Positions 40,601-53,313 are shown, counted from the stretch's first letter. The stretch is DNA of 64,000 bases from Tumebacillus flagellatus (GCF_000714935.1 NZ_JMIR01000032.1:1-64000); one strand, 5' to 3'. Numbers and translations: made by a program. The notes: generated from the letters alone by a model not told the origin.

Positions 40601-40629
40601 TTGACTTTTGGGCATTTGTCCTGTAGAAT
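40601..40629 (+). promoter_or_regulatory. S10 operon promoter P1
   Basis: TTGACT and TAGAAT are separated by 17 bp, just after the tuf terminator. It gives an S10 leader of about 270 bases. Confidence 0.83.
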
Positions 40630-41214
<585 letters not shown>

Positions 41215-41245
41215 GTAATTTTTCGACCTCAGGGAGGTGTCACAC

Positions 41246-41869
41246 ATGAAAGGTATCTTGGGACGCAAACTCGGCATGACCCAAGTGTTTACCGAAGACG
41301 GCAACGTCGTTCCGGTAACGGTCATCGAAGCTGGCCCGAACGTTGTTCTTCAGAAGAAAGACCTGGCGAACGACGGTTACGAAGCGGTACAGCTCGGTTT
41401 TGCAGATAAGAAAAACGTGAACAAGCCGGAATCCGGCCACGCTGCGAAAGCAAACACCACGCCCAAGCGCTACGTTCGCGAACTGCGCGGTGTTGATCTC
41501 TCCGCTTACGAAGTCGGTCAGACGATCGCAGCTGATGTCTTTGCAGCTGGTGACGTAATCGACGTAACCGGTATTTCCAAAGGTAAGGGTTTTGCTGGTG
41601 CGATCAAGCGCCACAACCAATCCCGCGGCCCGATGGCTCACGGTTCCCGTTACCATCGTCGTCCGGGTTCCCTCGGTTCTATCAACCCGGGTCGTGTCTT
41701 CAAAGGCCAAACCTTGCCGGGCCAAATGGGTAACGTACGCATCACCGTACAAAACCTCGAAGTTGTGAAGGTTGATACCGAACGCAACTTGCTGCTCGTC
41801 AAAGGTTCCGTACCGGGTCCGAAGAACTCGTATGTAACCGTTAAGACCGCTGTGAAAAGCGGCAAATAA
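41246..41869 (+). CDS. rplC: ribosomal protein L3
   Basis: A 207-residue early-assembly 50S protein whose extension reaches the peptidyl-transferase centre. [15 protein letters not shown] opens the protein; the loop [28 protein letters not shown] (about 117-144) contains the tip residues that, when mutated, give pleuromutilin resistance. ATG 41246 follows AGGGAGGTGT. Part of the rpsJ-rplC-rplD-rplW series. Confidence 0.98.
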   Translation: MKGILGRKLGMTQVFTEDGNVVPVTVIEAGPNVVLQKKDLANDGYEAVQLGFADKKNVNKPESGHAAKANTTPKRYVRELRGVDLSAYEVGQTIAADVFAAGDVIDVTGISKGKGFAGAIKRHNQSRGPMAHGSRYHRRPGSLGSINPGRVFKGQTLPGQMGNVRITVQNLEVVKVDTERNLLLVKGSVPGPKNSYVTVKTAVKSGK

Positions 41870-41901
41870 ATACATTCCTTGAGGAAAGGAGGAGACCCCT
41901 C

Positions 41902-42525
41902 ATGCCGAAAGTGGCTGTATACAACGTAACCGGCGCTCAAGTCGGTGACATTGAACTGTCCGAAACCATCTTCGGGATCAACCCGAACACTCATGTGCTT
42001 CACGAAGCAGTTATCATGCAACTCGCATCCCTGCGTCGCGGTACGCACGACGTTAAAGGTCGTTCCGAAGTTCGCGGCGGCGGTCGCAAGCCGTGGCGTC
42101 AAAAGGGTACTGGTCGTGCTCGTCAAGGCTCGATCCGTGCACCGCAATGGGTAGGTGGCGGTACCGTATTTGGTCCGACCCCGCGCTCCTACGCTTACAA
42201 ACTTCCGAAGAAAGTCCGTCGTCTGGCTCTCAAATCTGCGCTCTCTTCCAAAGTGAACGCAAACGAGATCATCGTACTGGATGCTCTGAACCTGGAAGCT
42301 CCGAAAACCAAAGAAATGGTGAAGATCCTCTCCAACCTGAAAGTTGAGAAGAAGGCGCTGATCGTCTCCCTGGACGCCGATCAAAACCTCGCACTCTCCG
42401 CTCGCAACATCCCGGGCGTGAAAGTTGTCGACGCTGTCGGCATCAACGTTCTGGATCTGATCCATCACGACGCCCTCGTCATCACCAAGGACGCTGTGGC
42501 AAAAGTCGAGGAGGTGTTCGCATAA
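41902..42525 (+). CDS. rplD: ribosomal protein L4
   Basis: A 207-residue exit-tunnel protein. The long tunnel loop includes [35 protein letters not shown] (about 52-86), where macrolide-resistance changes occur; here the [12 protein letters not shown] motif is intact. L4 is the known autoregulator of S10 operons in E. coli and B. subtilis, so the long leader upstream may be its target. The stop codon shares one base with the rplW start. Confidence 0.97.
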   Translation: MPKVAVYNVTGAQVGDIELSETIFGINPNTHVLHEAVIMQLASLRRGTHDVKGRSEVRGGGRKPWRQKGTGRARQGSIRAPQWVGGGTVFGPTPRSYAYKLPKKVRRLALKSALSSKVNANEIIVLDALNLEAPKTKEMVKILSNLKVEKKALIVSLDADQNLALSARNIPGVKVVDAVGINVLDLIHHDALVITKDAVAKVEEVFA

Positions 42526-42818
42526 TGTCTAAGAACCCGCGCGACATCATCAAGCGTCCGGTTATCACCGAGCGCACCACCGACCTGATGGAAGAGAACA
42601 AGTTCGCATTCGAGGTTGACCTCAAAGCGAACAAAACCGAAATCAAGAAAGCGATCGAAGAAATCTTCGGCGTAACCGTCGAGAAGGTTAACACCCTCCG
42701 CGTTCCGTCCAAGAAAAAGCGCGTTGGCCGTTTCGTAGGCCGTACTTCCGAGTGGAAAAAGGCGATCGTCACCCTTACCTCGGATTCCAAGCCGCTGAAC
42801 TTCTTCGAAGGCGCTTAA
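42525..42818 (+). CDS. rplW: ribosomal protein L23
   Basis: A 97-residue protein at the tunnel exit that docks the signal recognition particle and trigger factor. The conserved [15 protein letters not shown] (about 8-22) and [26 protein letters not shown] (about 55-80) are visible. GGAGGTG lies within the end of rplD; the TAATG junction implies translational coupling. Confidence 0.97.
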   Translation: MSKNPRDIIKRPVITERTTDLMEENKFAFEVDLKANKTEIKKAIEEIFGVTVEKVNTLRVPSKKKRVGRFVGRTSEWKKAIVTLTSDSKPLNFFEGA

Positions 42819-42847
42819 TCTAAGACCTTTTAGAAGGAGGGAAAACC

Positions 42848-43678
42848 ATGGGTATCAAGAAGTATAAACCGACTTCGCCGGGTCGCCGCTTCATGTCGGT
42901 ACTGACCTACGAAGAACTCACGACCGATAAACCGGAAAAATCCCTTCTCGAGCCGCTTCATTCCAAAGGTGGCCGAAACAACCAAGGGAGAACCACCGTT
43001 CGTCATCAAGGTGGCGGGCACAAGCGTAAGTACCGTGTAATCGACTTCAAGCGTAACAAAGATGGCATTCCGGGCCGCGTTGCTACTGTTGAATACGACC
43101 CGAACCGCACGTCCTTCATCGCGCTGATCAACTACGCGGACGGCGAGAAGCGTTACATCCTCGCTCCGGTAGGCCTGAAAGTTGGCGACACCATCCAGTC
43201 CGGCACCGACGTTGACATCAAAGTCGGTAACGCACTGCCGCTCGCAAACATTCCGGTTGGTACCATGATCCACAACATCGAACTGAAAGCTGGCAAGGGC
43301 GGTCAAATCGCTCGCGCTGCCGGTGCAGAAGCTCAGCTCCTCGCGAAAGAGGGCGAGTACTGCCACGTTCGTCTCGCTTCCGGCGAAGTTCGCCTCATCC
43401 GTTCCGAGTGCCGTGCGACCATCGGTCAAGTAGGCAACCTCGACCACGAACTCGTCAACCTCGGCAAAGCTGGCCGTAACCGTCATCGCGGTGTACGCCC
43501 GACCGTCCGCGGCGTTGTCATGAACCCGAACGATCACCCGCATGGTGGTGGTGAAGGTCGCGCTCCGATCGGTCGTAAATCCCCGATGTCTCCGTGGGGC
43601 AAACCGACCCTCGGCAAGAAAACCCGCAAGAAGAAGAAGGCTTCCGACAAGTTCATCGTACGCCGTCGCAAGAAGTAA
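42848..43678 (+). CDS. rplB: ribosomal protein L2
   Basis: A 276-residue protein essential for subunit joining and peptidyl transferase assembly. The N-terminal [15 protein letters not shown], the central SH3-like domain, and the C-terminal [20 protein letters not shown] (about 219-238), with the functionally important His, are present. ATG follows AGAAGGAGG. The lysine-rich tail ([10 protein letters not shown]) is typical. Confidence 0.98.
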   Translation: MGIKKYKPTSPGRRFMSVLTYEELTTDKPEKSLLEPLHSKGGRNNQGRTTVRHQGGGHKRKYRVIDFKRNKDGIPGRVATVEYDPNRTSFIALINYADGEKRYILAPVGLKVGDTIQSGTDVDIKVGNALPLANIPVGTMIHNIELKAGKGGQIARAAGAEAQLLAKEGEYCHVRLASGEVRLIRSECRATIGQVGNLDHELVNLGKAGRNRHRGVRPTVRGVVMNPNDHPHGGGEGRAPIGRKSPMSPWGKPTLGKKTRKKKKASDKFIVRRRKK

Positions 43679-43712
43679 TCTCTCCATTGCATAAGGAAGG
43701 GAGGTTCCCCGC

Positions 43713-43991
43713 ATGTCTCGTTCGCTTAAGAAAGGCCCGTTCGTGGACGATCACCTCATGAAAAAAGTTGAGGAGCAAAACGCTGCCGGCGACAAGAAGG
43801 TTATCAAGACCTGGTCCCGCCGTTCCACGATCTTCCCGCAATTCATCGGCCACACTTTCGCAGTGTACGATGGTCGCAAACACGTTCCGGTGTATGTCAC
43901 CGAGGATATGGTCGGTCACAAGTTGGGTGAATTCGCTCCGACCCGTACCTACAAAGGTCACGGAGCTGACGAAAAAACGTCTCGCCGTTAG
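43713..43991 (+). CDS. rpsS: ribosomal protein S19
   Basis: A 92-residue protein of the 30S head that contacts S13 and forms intersubunit bridges. [18 protein letters not shown] (2-19) and the block [22 protein letters not shown] (about 49-70) followed by [11 protein letters not shown] are diagnostic. AAGGAAGGGAGG precedes the ATG. Standard position between rplB and rplV. Confidence 0.98.
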   Translation: MSRSLKKGPFVDDHLMKKVEEQNAAGDKKVIKTWSRRSTIFPQFIGHTFAVYDGRKHVPVYVTEDMVGHKLGEFAPTRTYKGHGADEKTSRR

Positions 43992-44024
43992 TTTTTATAT
44001 GATCGGTAGAGAGGAGGTTATTAC

Positions 44025-44366
44025 ATGCAAGCGAAAGCAGTCGCTCGTTACGTGCGTATCGCACCGCGTAAAGTTCGCCTGGTCGTGGACCTGATCCGCG
44101 GCAAGAAAGCTTCGGAAGCACTCGCGATTCTGAAGTACACCCCGAAAGCTGCATCCCCGGTTGTTGAAAAGGTTCTGAACTCCGCTCTGGCGAACGCAGA
44201 CCACAACTTCAACCTGGACCTCGAGAACCTGTACGTCACCGAAGTTTTCGTTGACCAAGGTCCGACCCTGAAGCGTTTCCGCCCGCGTGCTCAAGGCCGT
44301 GCGTTCCGTATCCACAAGCGCACCAGCCACATCACCGTGGTACTCGGCGAAAAAACCACCAAGTAA
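44025..44366 (+). CDS. rplV: ribosomal protein L22
   Basis: A 113-residue protein lining the exit tunnel. The N-terminal [23 protein letters not shown] (about 4-26) is the conserved rRNA-binding part; the tunnel hairpin is [24 protein letters not shown] (about 82-105), the site of erythromycin-resistance changes, here unaltered in pattern. GAGAGGAGG precedes the ATG. Confidence 0.98.
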   Translation: MQAKAVARYVRIAPRKVRLVVDLIRGKKASEALAILKYTPKAASPVVEKVLNSALANADHNFNLDLENLYVTEVFVDQGPTLKRFRPRAQGRAFRIHKRTSHITVVLGEKTTK

Positions 44367-44387
44367 TCAAGAAGGAGGGATAAAAGG

Positions 44388-45059
44388 ATGGGACAAAAGG
44401 TTAATCCCGTAGGCCTTCGCGTGGGTATCATCCGCGATTGGGAATCCAAGTGGTTCGCAAACAAGAAGGAATACACCGAACTTTTGCATGAAGACATCAA
44501 AGTTCGCGAATACGTTCTGAACCGTCTGAAGGACGCTTCCGTTTCTTCCGTAGAAATCGAACGCGCAGCGAACCGCATCAACGTGAACATCCACACCGCG
44601 AAACCGGGCATGGTGATCGGCAAGGGCGGCGCTGAGGTTGATAACCTCCGCAACACGCTCTCTCAAATGACCGGCAAGCGCGTGCACATCAACATCTCCG
44701 AGATCAAGCATCCGGATCTCGACGCTGCACTGGTAGCGGTAAACATCGCTCAACAGCTTGAGCGCCGTATCGCATTCCGCCGTGCAATGAAACAATCGAT
44801 CCAACGCACCATGCGTTCCGGTGCAAAAGGGATCAAAGTCCAAGTCTCCGGCCGTGTCGGTGGCGCTGAAATCGCTCGTACCGAAGGTTACTCCGAAGGT
44901 ACCGTTCCGCTCCACACCCTCCGTGCAGACATCGACTACGCTACCGCAGAGGCACACACCACCTACGGCCGTATCGGCGTTAAAGTATGGATCTACCGTG
45001 GTGAAGTCCTGCCGACTCGCAGCGCTAAGAAAGAAGCTGCTGAAGAAGGAGGTAAGTAA
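44388..45059 (+). CDS. rpsC: ribosomal protein S3
   Basis: A 223-residue protein at the mRNA entry site with helicase-assisting Arg/Lys residues. The N-terminal [21 protein letters not shown], the KH domain with [15 protein letters not shown] (about 66-80), and the C-terminal [12 protein letters not shown] are all present. AAGAAGGAGGGA precedes the ATG. Its end carries the GGAGG that serves rplP three bases later. Confidence 0.98.
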   Translation: MGQKVNPVGLRVGIIRDWESKWFANKKEYTELLHEDIKVREYVLNRLKDASVSSVEIERAANRINVNIHTAKPGMVIGKGGAEVDNLRNTLSQMTGKRVHINISEIKHPDLDAALVAVNIAQQLERRIAFRRAMKQSIQRTMRSGAKGIKVQVSGRVGGAEIARTEGYSEGTVPLHTLRADIDYATAEAHTTYGRIGVKVWIYRGEVLPTRSAKKEAAEEGGK

Positions 45060-45062
45060 TCC

Positions 45063-45497
45063 ATGTTGCTCCCGAAGCGCGTAAAACACCGTAAAGAACA
45101 CCGTGGCACGATGGCTGGTCGCACCAAAGGCGGCGAATCCGTCTCCTTCGGCGAATACGGCTTGCAGGCTCTCGAACCGGCTTGGGTTACCAACCGCCAA
45201 ATCGAAGCAGCTCGTATCGCGATGACCCGCTACATCCGTCGTGGCGGTAAAGTATGGATCAAGATCTTCCCGTCCAAACCGGTAACTGCAAAACCGGCTG
45301 AAACCCGTATGGGTGCTGGTAAAGGTTCCCCGGAGAAGTGGGTAGCGGTTGTTAAGCCGGGCCGCGTAATGTTCGAACTGGCTGGCGTCTCTGAAGAAAT
45401 TGCTCGTGAGGCAATGCGCCTTGCAATGCACAAACTGCCGATCAAGTGCAAGTTTGTAAAACGTGAAGAAGTGGGTGGTGAGGCAGATGAAAGCTAA
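45063..45497 (+). CDS. rplP: ribosomal protein L16
   Basis: A 144-residue protein near the A site of the 50S subunit. The opening [14 protein letters not shown] and the loop segment [29 protein letters not shown] (about 78-106) match the family; the latter contains the arginine hydroxylated in E. coli L16. It starts 3 bp after rpsC and overlaps rpmC by 11 bp. Confidence 0.98.
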   Translation: MLLPKRVKHRKEHRGTMAGRTKGGESVSFGEYGLQALEPAWVTNRQIEAARIAMTRYIRRGGKVWIKIFPSKPVTAKPAETRMGAGKGSPEKWVAVVKPGRVMFELAGVSEEIAREAMRLAMHKLPIKCKFVKREEVGGEADES

Positions 45498-45684
45498 TGA
45501 CATCCGTAACTTGTCCACCGTCGAGATCGAAACGCAAGTGAACGAACTCAAGGATGAGCTTTTCAACCTGCGCTTCCAGCTGGCAACGGGTCAACTCGAC
45601 AATCCGATGCGCATTCGTGAAGTGCGCAAAGATATCGCTCGTGCGAAGACGATCCTCCGCGAGCGTGAACTGGGCATCGGCTAA
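45487..45684 (+). CDS. rpmC: ribosomal protein L29
   Basis: A 65-residue helical hairpin protein near the tunnel exit. The segments [36 protein letters not shown] and [20 protein letters not shown] are standard. ATG 45487 is chosen because GAGGCAG and GGTGGTGAGG precede it and it matches the family start; an earlier ATG at 45463 lies deep within rplP. Confidence 0.95.
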   Translation: MKANDIRNLSTVEIETQVNELKDELFNLRFQLATGQLDNPMRIREVRKDIARAKTILRERELGIG

Positions 45685-45719
45685 ATCTCTGACTCTCAGT
45701 GGAAGGAAGGAGGATAAAG

Positions 45720-45983
45720 ATGAGCGAACGCAACTACCGCAAAGTTCGTACTGGTAAAGTCGTTTCGGACAAGATGGACAAAACCATCGTTGTAGCAATC
45801 GAAGAGCAGAAGAAACATCCGCTCTACGGGAAGCTGGTCATCGTAACCAAGAAGTTCAAGGCTCACGATGAAAACAACACCGCGAAAATCGGCGATATCG
45901 TCAAGATCATGGAAACCCGCCCGCTGTCCAAAGACAAGCGCTGGCGCCTGGTTGAAGTTGTAGAGGAAGCTATCATCCTCTAA
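45720..45983 (+). CDS. rpsQ: ribosomal protein S17
   Basis: An 87-residue OB-fold protein that binds 16S rRNA early in assembly. [21 protein letters not shown] (about 8-28) and [25 protein letters not shown] (about 60-84) match the family. ATG 45720 follows GGAAGGAGGAT; an upstream ATG at 45699 overlaps the ribosome site. Confidence 0.97.
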   Translation: MSERNYRKVRTGKVVSDKMDKTIVVAIEEQKKHPLYGKLVIVTKKFKAHDENNTAKIGDIVKIMETRPLSKDKRWRLVEVVEEAIIL

Positions 45984-46029
45984 TCGTATAGATCGGTTCC
46001 CAAGCTCAATCTGAAGGGAGGTACCAAAC

Positions 46030-46398
46030 GTGATTCAACCGCAATCTCGTCTGGTCGTAGCAGACAACTCTGGCGCGAAGGAAATCATGTGCTTCCGCGT
46101 GCTCGGCGGTTCTAACCGTAAGAGCGCGAACATCGGTGACATCATCATCGCTTCGGTGAAAAGCGCAACGCCCGGAGGCGTTGTCAAGAAGGGTGACGTA
46201 GTAAAAGCTGTCATCGTTCGTTCGAAGTCCGGCGCTCGTCGCAAAGACGGCACCTACATCCGCTTCGACGAAAACGCAGCCGTCATCATCAAAGAAGACA
46301 AGTCCCCGCGCGGTACCCGTATCTTCGGTCCGGTCGCTCGCGAACTGCGTGACAAGGACTTCATGAAGATCCTGTCTCTCGCACCGGAAGTTCTCTAA
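46030..46398 (+). CDS. rplN: ribosomal protein L14
   Basis: A 122-residue subunit-interface protein. [27 protein letters not shown] is the usual start, followed by [32 protein letters not shown] and the C-terminal [32 protein letters not shown] 46030 follows GAAGGGAGGT. First gene of the spc group in the common naming. Confidence 0.98.
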   Translation: MIQPQSRLVVADNSGAKEIMCFRVLGGSNRKSANIGDIIIASVKSATPGGVVKKGDVVKAVIVRSKSGARRKDGTYIRFDENAAVIIKEDKSPRGTRIFGPVARELRDKDFMKILSLAPEVL

Positions 46399-46438
46399 TA
46401 AGTGGTAACGAAAACACCTGAGGAGGTGTAGCAGCTCC

Positions 46439-46768
46439 ATGGCAAAAGCAAAATTGCACGTGAAAAAAGGCGATAACGTCATCGTTCTTACGGGCAAGGA
46501 CAAAGGCAAGAAGGGGACCATCCTCGAATCTTACCCGTCCGAAGGCCGCGTTCTGGTAGAAGGCGTGAACATTGTGAAGCGTCACACCAAACCGAACCAG
46601 GTCAACCCGCAAGGCGGCATCGTTGAGAAGGAAGCGCCGATTCACGCTTCCAACGTCGCGATTGTCGATCCGAAAACCGGCGGCGCAACCCGCATCGGCA
46701 AGAAGATCCTCGCAGACGGCACGAAAGTGCGTTACGCGAAAAAGTCCGGCGAATCCCTCGATAAGTAA
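46439..46768 (+). CDS. rplX: ribosomal protein L24
   Basis: A 109-residue assembly initiator with a KOW motif: [26 protein letters not shown] (about 8-33). [32 protein letters not shown] follows. TGAGGAGGTG lies about 12 bases before the ATG. Length and order are typical. Confidence 0.97.
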   Translation: MAKAKLHVKKGDNVIVLTGKDKGKKGTILESYPSEGRVLVEGVNIVKRHTKPNQVNPQGGIVEKEAPIHASNVAIVDPKTGGATRIGKKILADGTKVRYAKKSGESLDK

Positions 46769-46794
46769 TCTCGCAAGAAAGGAGGAAAAACCTC

Positions 46795-47337
46795 GTGGCT
46801 CGTATGCAAGAGTTCTACAAAAATGAAGTTGTTCCGTCTCTGATGAACAAATTCGAATACAAGTCCGTGATGCAAGTTCCGAAGCTTGAGAAGATCGTAA
46901 TCAACATGGGTCTCGGTGAAGCTGTCGCAAACGCGAAAGTACTCGACTCCGCTGTTGAAGACCTGCAGCTGATCTCCGGTCAAAAGCCGGTTATCACCAA
47001 GGCGAAGAAATCGATCGCAGGCTTCAAAATTCGTGAAGGCATGCCGATCGGTGCAAAAGTTACCCTCCGCGGTGACCGCATGTACCACTTCCTCGACAAG
47101 CTCTTCAACGTCGCACTCCCGCGCGTTCGTGACTTCCGCGGTATCTCTCCGAAAGCGTTCGACGGCCGTGGCAACTACACCCTCGGTCTGAAAGAACAGC
47201 TCATCTTCCCGGAAGTTGAGTACGACAAAATTGACAAAGTGCGCGGTATGGACATCGTGTTCGTTACCACCGCACAATCCGACGAAGAAGCACGTGAGTT
47301 CCTGCGTCTGATGGGCGCTCCGTTCCGTCAAGCCTAA
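46795..47337 (+). CDS. rplE: ribosomal protein L5
   Basis: A 180-residue 5S rRNA binding protein of the central protuberance. [18 protein letters not shown] (about 30-47), [32 protein letters not shown] (about 62-93) and the C-terminal [27 protein letters not shown] are diagnostic. GTG 46795 follows GAAAGGAGGAA. Confidence 0.98.
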   Translation: MARMQEFYKNEVVPSLMNKFEYKSVMQVPKLEKIVINMGLGEAVANAKVLDSAVEDLQLISGQKPVITKAKKSIAGFKIREGMPIGAKVTLRGDRMYHFLDKLFNVALPRVRDFRGISPKAFDGRGNYTLGLKEQLIFPEVEYDKIDKVRGMDIVFVTTAQSDEEAREFLRLMGAPFRQA

Positions 47338-47369
47338 TTTCCGCAAACAAAGAACAGGAGGTATGGACA

Positions 47370-47555
47370 TTGGCACGTAAAGCTATGGTTGTCAAGCAAC
47401 AACGTACGCCCAAGTTCAGCACCCGCGCATACACTCGTTGCCGCGTGTGCGGTCGTCCGCACTCGGTTTTGCGGAAGTTCGGCATCTGCCGGATCTGCTT
47501 CCGCGAACTCGCTTACAAAGGCCAGTTGCCGGGCGTTAAGAAGGCAAGCTGGTAA
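47370..47555 (+). CDS. rpsN: ribosomal protein S14, zinc-binding type Z
   Basis: A 61-residue protein, the short form of S14. The zinc site is [20 protein letters not shown] (C24, C27, C40, C43), which separates it from the longer zinc-free S14. TTG 47370 follows ACAGGAGGT and gives the family start [12 protein letters not shown]. Standard position between rplE and rpsH. Confidence 0.97.
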   Translation: MARKAMVVKQQRTPKFSTRAYTRCRVCGRPHSVLRKFGICRICFRELAYKGQLPGVKKASW

Positions 47556-47589
47556 TCGATAGAAGGTAAGGGAAGGAGGTAATTCCACA

Positions 47590-47988
47590 ATGGTTATGAC
47601 TGACCCGATCGCTGATATGCTGACCCGTATCCGGAATGCGAACACTGTGGGCCACGAGAAAGTTGAGATCCCGGGTTCCAACCTGAAGAAAGCCATCGCA
47701 GAAATCCTCAAAGCTGAAGGTTTCATCCGCGACGCTGAATTCATTCCGGACAACAAGCAAGGCGTTATCCGCGTATTCCTCAAGTACGGTGCGAACCAAG
47801 AACGCGTTATCACCGGCCTGAAGCGCATCTCGAAACCGGGCCTGCGCGTATACGCGAAATCGACCGAAATTCCGCGCGTCCTGGGCGGCCTGGGGATCGC
47901 GATCCTCTCCACCTCGCAAGGCATCCTGACCGACAAAGACGCTCGCAAAGCTCAAGTCGGCGGCGAAGTTCTCGCATACGTTTGGTAA
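47590..47988 (+). CDS. rpsH: ribosomal protein S8
   Basis: A 132-residue primary 16S rRNA binding protein. [18 protein letters not shown] is the family start; [10 protein letters not shown] and the C-terminal [22 protein letters not shown] are conserved. ATG 47590 has GGAGGT nine bases upstream; ATG 47596 is a weaker alternative. S8 represses the spc operon in E. coli. Confidence 0.98.
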   Translation: MVMTDPIADMLTRIRNANTVGHEKVEIPGSNLKKAIAEILKAEGFIRDAEFIPDNKQGVIRVFLKYGANQERVITGLKRISKPGLRVYAKSTEIPRVLGGLGIAILSTSQGILTDKDARKAQVGGEVLAYVW

Positions 47989-48018
47989 TAAACTGTCTCA
48001 AAGAATGGAGGTGTAACT

Positions 48019-48558
48019 GTGTCTCGTATCGGTAGAAAAGTAATCGCACTCCCGGCTGGCGTTGAGTACACCAACAACGCCAACGTGATCACCGTCAAGG
48101 GCCCGAAAGGTACCCTGACCCGCGAATTCCATAAAGACATGATCATCAAGCAGGAAGAGGGCAGCCTCGTCGTAGAACGTCCGACCGACAACAAACTGCA
48201 CCGTTCCCTGCACGGCACCACCCGTTCCGTTCTGAACAACATGGTCGAAGGCGTCACCAAGGGCTTCGAGAAAAACCTCGAACTCGTCGGCGTCGGGTAC
48301 CGTGCTGCGAAGTCCGGCACCAAACTGACCCTCTCCCTCGGTTTCTCTCACCCGGTAGAGATCGAACCGGAAGCAGGCATCGAATTCGATGTTCCGGCTC
48401 AAACCAAGGTTGTTATCAAGGGCATCAACAAAGAACAAGTCGGCCAAGTGGCTGCGAAGATCCGCTCCCTGCGCGAACCGGAGCCGTACAAAGGCAAAGG
48501 TATCAAGTATGAGGGCGAAGTCATCCGCCGCAAAGTCGGTAAGACCGGTAAGAAGTAA
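48019..48558 (+). CDS. rplF: ribosomal protein L6
   Basis: A 179-residue two-domain protein near the sarcin-ricin loop. [16 protein letters not shown] opens the protein; [26 protein letters not shown] (about 91-116) and the C-terminal [27 protein letters not shown] are diagnostic. GTG 48019 follows ATGGAGGTG. A hairpin lies after the stop codon. Confidence 0.98.
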   Translation: MSRIGRKVIALPAGVEYTNNANVITVKGPKGTLTREFHKDMIIKQEEGSLVVERPTDNKLHRSLHGTTRSVLNNMVEGVTKGFEKNLELVGVGYRAAKSGTKLTLSLGFSHPVEIEPEAGIEFDVPAQTKVVIKGINKEQVGQVAAKIRSLREPEPYKGKGIKYEGEVIRRKVGKTGKK

Positions 48559-48572
48559 TAGACACCTGGCCT

Positions 48573-48602
48573 CTCATGCGATTCCTCTGCGGGTTGCATG
48601 AG
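48573..48602 (+). promoter_or_regulatory. hairpin between rplF and rplR
   Basis: CTCATGC and GCATGAG form a perfect 7-bp stem around a 16-base loop, ending about 10 bases before the rplR ribosome site (AAGGGAG). No T run follows. It may affect rplR translation or RNA processing; no known regulator is recognised. Confidence 0.35.
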
Positions 48603-48624
48603 TGCATGAAGGGAGTGAAACTCG

Positions 48625-48993
48625 ATGATCACCAAAGGTGACAAGAATAAAGCTCGTAAGCGTCGTCACGTTCGCGTACGTCGCAAAGTTGCGGGTACCG
48701 CTCTTCGTCCGCGTCTGAACGTATTCCGTTCGACCAAGCACATCTACGCTCAACTGATCGACGATGCGACCGGCACCACCCTGGCTGCAGCTTCCACCGT
48801 TGACCCGGAACTGAAAGGTTCCATCGCTCACGGCGGCAACATCGACGCGGCTCAAAAAGTCGGCGCCCTCGTTGCGAAACGCGCTCTGGAAAAAGGCGTG
48901 AAGGAAGTTGTATTCGACCGCGGCGGTTACCTCTACCACGGCCGTATCCAAGCTCTGGCTGACGCAGCTCGCGAAGCTGGTCTTGAATTCTAA
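48625..48993 (+). CDS. rplR: ribosomal protein L18
   Basis: A 122-residue 5S rRNA binding protein. [37 protein letters not shown] (about 11-47) and the C-terminal [28 protein letters not shown] match the family. The ATG follows AGGGAGTG. It acts with L5 and 5S rRNA in the central protuberance. Confidence 0.98.
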   Translation: MITKGDKNKARKRRHVRVRRKVAGTALRPRLNVFRSTKHIYAQLIDDATGTTLAAASTVDPELKGSIAHGGNIDAAQKVGALVAKRALEKGVKEVVFDRGGYLYHGRIQALADAAREAGLEF

Positions 48994-49019
48994 TCTTTGT
49001 AAGAAGGAGGGAAAACTCA

Positions 49020-49517
49020 GTGCGTATCGATCCGAACTCTCTCGAACTGTCTGAAAAAGTCGTTGCGATTAACCGCGTAGCGAAAGTCGTTAAAGGCGGT
49101 CGTCGTTTCAGCTTCTCCGCGCTGGTCATCGTTGGCGATGGCAACGGCTACGTAGGCGCTGGTCTCGGCAAAGCTGCTGAGGTGCCGGACGCAATCCGCA
49201 AAGGCATCGACGATGCAAAGAAAAACCTCGTGTACGTACCGCTCGTAGGTACGACCGTTCCGCACCAAATCCTCGGCAAGTTCGGCGCAGGCGAAGTCCT
49301 GATCAAGCCGGCTAAAGAAGGTACTGGTGTTATCGCTGGCGGTCCGGCTCGTGCAGTTCTCGAGCTCGCAGGCGTCAAAGATATCGTTACCAAATCTCTC
49401 GGTTCTTCCAACTCCATGAACATGGTTCACGCAACCATCGACGGTCTGAAGCGCCTGAAGCGCCCGGAAGACGTTGCTAAGCTGCGTGGTAAGTCTCTGG
49501 AAGAAATCCTGGGCTAA
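49020..49517 (+). CDS. rpsE: ribosomal protein S5
   Basis: A 165-residue accuracy protein. The dsRBD-like N-terminal domain includes [30 protein letters not shown] (about 22-51), the loop where spectinomycin resistance occurs; the sequence is wild type in pattern. The C-terminal domain runs from [18 protein letters not shown] (about 91) to EEILG. GTG 49020 follows AGAAGGAGGG. Confidence 0.98.
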   Translation: MRIDPNSLELSEKVVAINRVAKVVKGGRRFSFSALVIVGDGNGYVGAGLGKAAEVPDAIRKGIDDAKKNLVYVPLVGTTVPHQILGKFGAGEVLIKPAKEGTGVIAGGPARAVLELAGVKDIVTKSLGSSNSMNMVHATIDGLKRLKRPEDVAKLRGKSLEEILG

Positions 49518-49532
49518 GGAGGGGAAATTACA

Positions 49533-49718
49533 ATGGCGAAATTGGAAATCACCCTCAAGAAGTCTCCGATCGGCCGCCCGGAAGATCAAAAGGTTACCGT
49601 TAAGACCCTGGGTCTGCGCAAGCTGAACCAAACCGTGGTCCACAACGATACCCCGCAGATCCGCGGCATGATCAACAAAGTCTCCCACCTCGTGGAAGCT
49701 AAAGAAATCGAAGCATAA
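49533..49718 (+). CDS. rpmD: ribosomal protein L30
   Basis: A 61-residue protein of the short bacterial form. [51 protein letters not shown] covers the whole family pattern. The ATG follows AAGGAGGGGAA and lies 15 bp after rpsE. Confidence 0.97.
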   Translation: MAKLEITLKKSPIGRPEDQKVTVKTLGLRKLNQTVVHNDTPQIRGMINKVSHLVEAKEIEA

Positions 49719-49750
49719 GTACGTACTATAGAAAAAGGAGGTGCAACTCC

Positions 49751-50194
49751 ATGAAACTGCATGAACTTTCCCCGGCTGCTGGCTCCAAGCACACCCGCAA
49801 GCGTCTCGGCCGTGGTATTGGTTCCGGTACCGGCAAAACCTCCGGTAAAGGTCACAAAGGTCAAAACGCTCGCTCCGGCGGCGGCGTTCGACTCGGTTTC
49901 GAAGGCGGTCAAACTCCTTTGTTCCGTCGTCTGCCGAAGCGTGGCTTCAACAACTCCGTGTTCGCTACCGAACTCGTAGAAGTGAACGTCTCCAAACTGA
50001 ACAAGTTTGAAGCGGGCACTGTTGTGACCCCGGAATTGCTCAAAGAAGCTAAAATCGTCAAGTCTCTCAAAGACGGCGTGAAGATTCTGGGCAACGGCGA
50101 CATCACCGTAGCTCTTACCGTTCAAGCGAATGGCTTCTCCAAGTCTGCTATCGAGAAGATCGAAGCAGCTGGCGGTAAGGCTGAGGTGATCTAA
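49751..50194 (+). CDS. rplO: ribosomal protein L15
   Basis: A 147-residue assembly protein. The glycine-rich basic N-terminus ([34 protein letters not shown], about 13-46) threads into 23S rRNA; the globular C-terminal part ends [27 protein letters not shown] precedes the ATG. The last base of its stop codon is the first of secY. Confidence 0.97.
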   Translation: MKLHELSPAAGSKHTRKRLGRGIGSGTGKTSGKGHKGQNARSGGGVRLGFEGGQTPLFRRLPKRGFNNSVFATELVEVNVSKLNKFEAGTVVTPELLKEAKIVKSLKDGVKILGNGDITVALTVQANGFSKSAIEKIEAAGGKAEVI

Positions 50195-51486
50195 TGTTCA
50201 CGGCGATCTCGAACATCTGGAAAGTCTCTGATCTTCGCAACCGGATTCTCTTCACTCTGCTGATGATCTTGGTCTTCAGGATCGGGAGCTTTATCCCGGT
50301 CCCGAATGTAAACGCGAGTGTTCTGGCGAGCGCTTCGGCTGCCAGCAATCCACTGTTTGGGATGCTGAACACGTTCTCCGGGGGGGCCCTTCAGAACTAC
50401 TCCATCTTCGCGATGAGTATCACCCCCTACATCACGGCATCGATCATCGTGCAACTTCTCGCGATGGGTGTTATCCCGAAGTTTGAGGAGTGGCAAAAAG
50501 AGGGGGAGGCTGGCCGTAAGAGATTGGCGCAGATCACCCGGTACGGTACGATTGTTCTCGGTTTGATCCAAGCTTTCGGTCTCACGGTAACGTTCAGCAG
50601 AACGGTCGCCGGACTACTGGTTGACACGAGCTGGACTTCGTACGCGCTGATCACGATCACGCTGACGGCGGGTACGGCTTTCTTGATGTGGCTCGGTGAG
50701 CAAATCACCGACAAAGGGATCGGCAACGGGATTTCGATCATCATCTTCGCCGGCATCATCGCACGAGTTGAGAGCGGTGCGCGCCAAATCTATGCAGGCT
50801 GGTTTACCAGCGATGCACCGATTGGCATGTCTATCGTCAAACTCGCTTTGCTGATTGTCGGCGTCGTGCTGATCATCGCAGCGATTGTGTTTATCTACCA
50901 AGGCGTTCGCCGAGTTCCGGTTCAATACGCCAAGCGCGTAGTCGGCCGGAAACAGTACGGTGGCCAATCGACGCACATCCCGCTTAAAGTTAATGCTTCC
51001 GGGGTTATTCCGGTCATCTTCGCTTCTTCGCTCCTGACGTTCCCGATGACGATCGCGCAGTTCCTGCCGGCGAACACGGTGACGAATTGGATCAAAGCGA
51101 ATTTGGGCGCGGGTCATCCCTTGTATGTATCGCTCGAAGTACTTTTGATCATCTTCTTCACATACTTCTACACGTTCGTGCAGATCAATCCGCAACAACT
51201 TGCAGACGGTATGAAGAAGAACGGCGGTTTCATACCGGGCATTCGCCCAGGGAAACCGACGGAGATGTTTATCACTCGGGTCATGAACCGCATCACGCTC
51301 GCAGGCGCGATTTACCTCGCTGCGATTGCGGCGTTGCCGGTTATTTTCATGAATGTATCCGGATTGAATATGTATTTCGGCGGCACAGGTCTTCTGATCG
51401 TGGTCGGGGTTGCGCTGGACACGATGAAACAAGTCGAGAGCCAGCTCCTGCAACGCCACTACAAAGGTTTTATCCGGAACAGATAA
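50194..51486 (+). CDS. secY: preprotein translocase subunit SecY
   Basis: A 430-residue membrane channel with ten predicted transmembrane helices. MSITPYITASIIVQLL (about 71-86, TM2) and the GEAGRKRLAQITRYGT segment (about 105-120) match the family; the cytoplasmic loop with QYAKRVVGRKQYGGQSTHIPLKVN (about 249-272) is the SecA contact region. The TAATG junction couples it to rplO. It works with SecE (24111) and SecG. Confidence 0.98.
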   Translation: MFTAISNIWKVSDLRNRILFTLLMILVFRIGSFIPVPNVNASVLASASAASNPLFGMLNTFSGGALQNYSIFAMSITPYITASIIVQLLAMGVIPKFEEWQKEGEAGRKRLAQITRYGTIVLGLIQAFGLTVTFSRTVAGLLVDTSWTSYALITITLTAGTAFLMWLGEQITDKGIGNGISIIIFAGIIARVESGARQIYAGWFTSDAPIGMSIVKLALLIVGVVLIIAAIVFIYQGVRRVPVQYAKRVVGRKQYGGQSTHIPLKVNASGVIPVIFASSLLTFPMTIAQFLPANTVTNWIKANLGAGHPLYVSLEVLLIIFFTYFYTFVQINPQQLADGMKKNGGFIPGIRPGKPTEMFITRVMNRITLAGAIYLAAIAALPVIFMNVSGLNMYFGGTGLLIVVGVALDTMKQVESQLLQRHYKGFIRNR

Positions 51487-51493
51487 TGGATAG

Positions 51494-52908
<1,415 letters not shown>

Positions 52909-52954
52909 TTGGGAGACCAGACTAACAGATGAAGTCCGAAAGGGAGTGAACCAG

Positions 52955-53173
52955 GTGGCGAAAGACGATGTCATCGAAGTGGAAGGGAAAGTAATCGAAC
53001 CCCTCCCGAACGCAATGTTCCGTGTGGAGCTGGAGAACGGTCATAAAGTGCTCGCACACGTATCTGGCAAGATCCGGATGCACTACATCCGAATTCTACC
53101 GGGGGACCGTGTGACCGTTGAGTTGTCTCCGTACGACCTGACGCGCGGACGGATCACCTACCGCTACAAATAA
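52955..53173 (+). CDS. infA: translation initiation factor IF-1
   Basis: A 72-residue S1/OB-fold factor that binds the 30S A site. [71 protein letters not shown] spans the whole family domain. GTG 52955 follows AAGGGAGTG; the open frame runs back into map but has no support there. Confidence 0.97.
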   Translation: MAKDDVIEVEGKVIEPLPNAMFRVELENGHKVLAHVSGKIRMHYIRILPGDRVTVELSPYDLTRGRITYRYK

Positions 53174-53187
53174 GGACTTACGGATAG

Positions 53188-53313
<126 letters not shown>

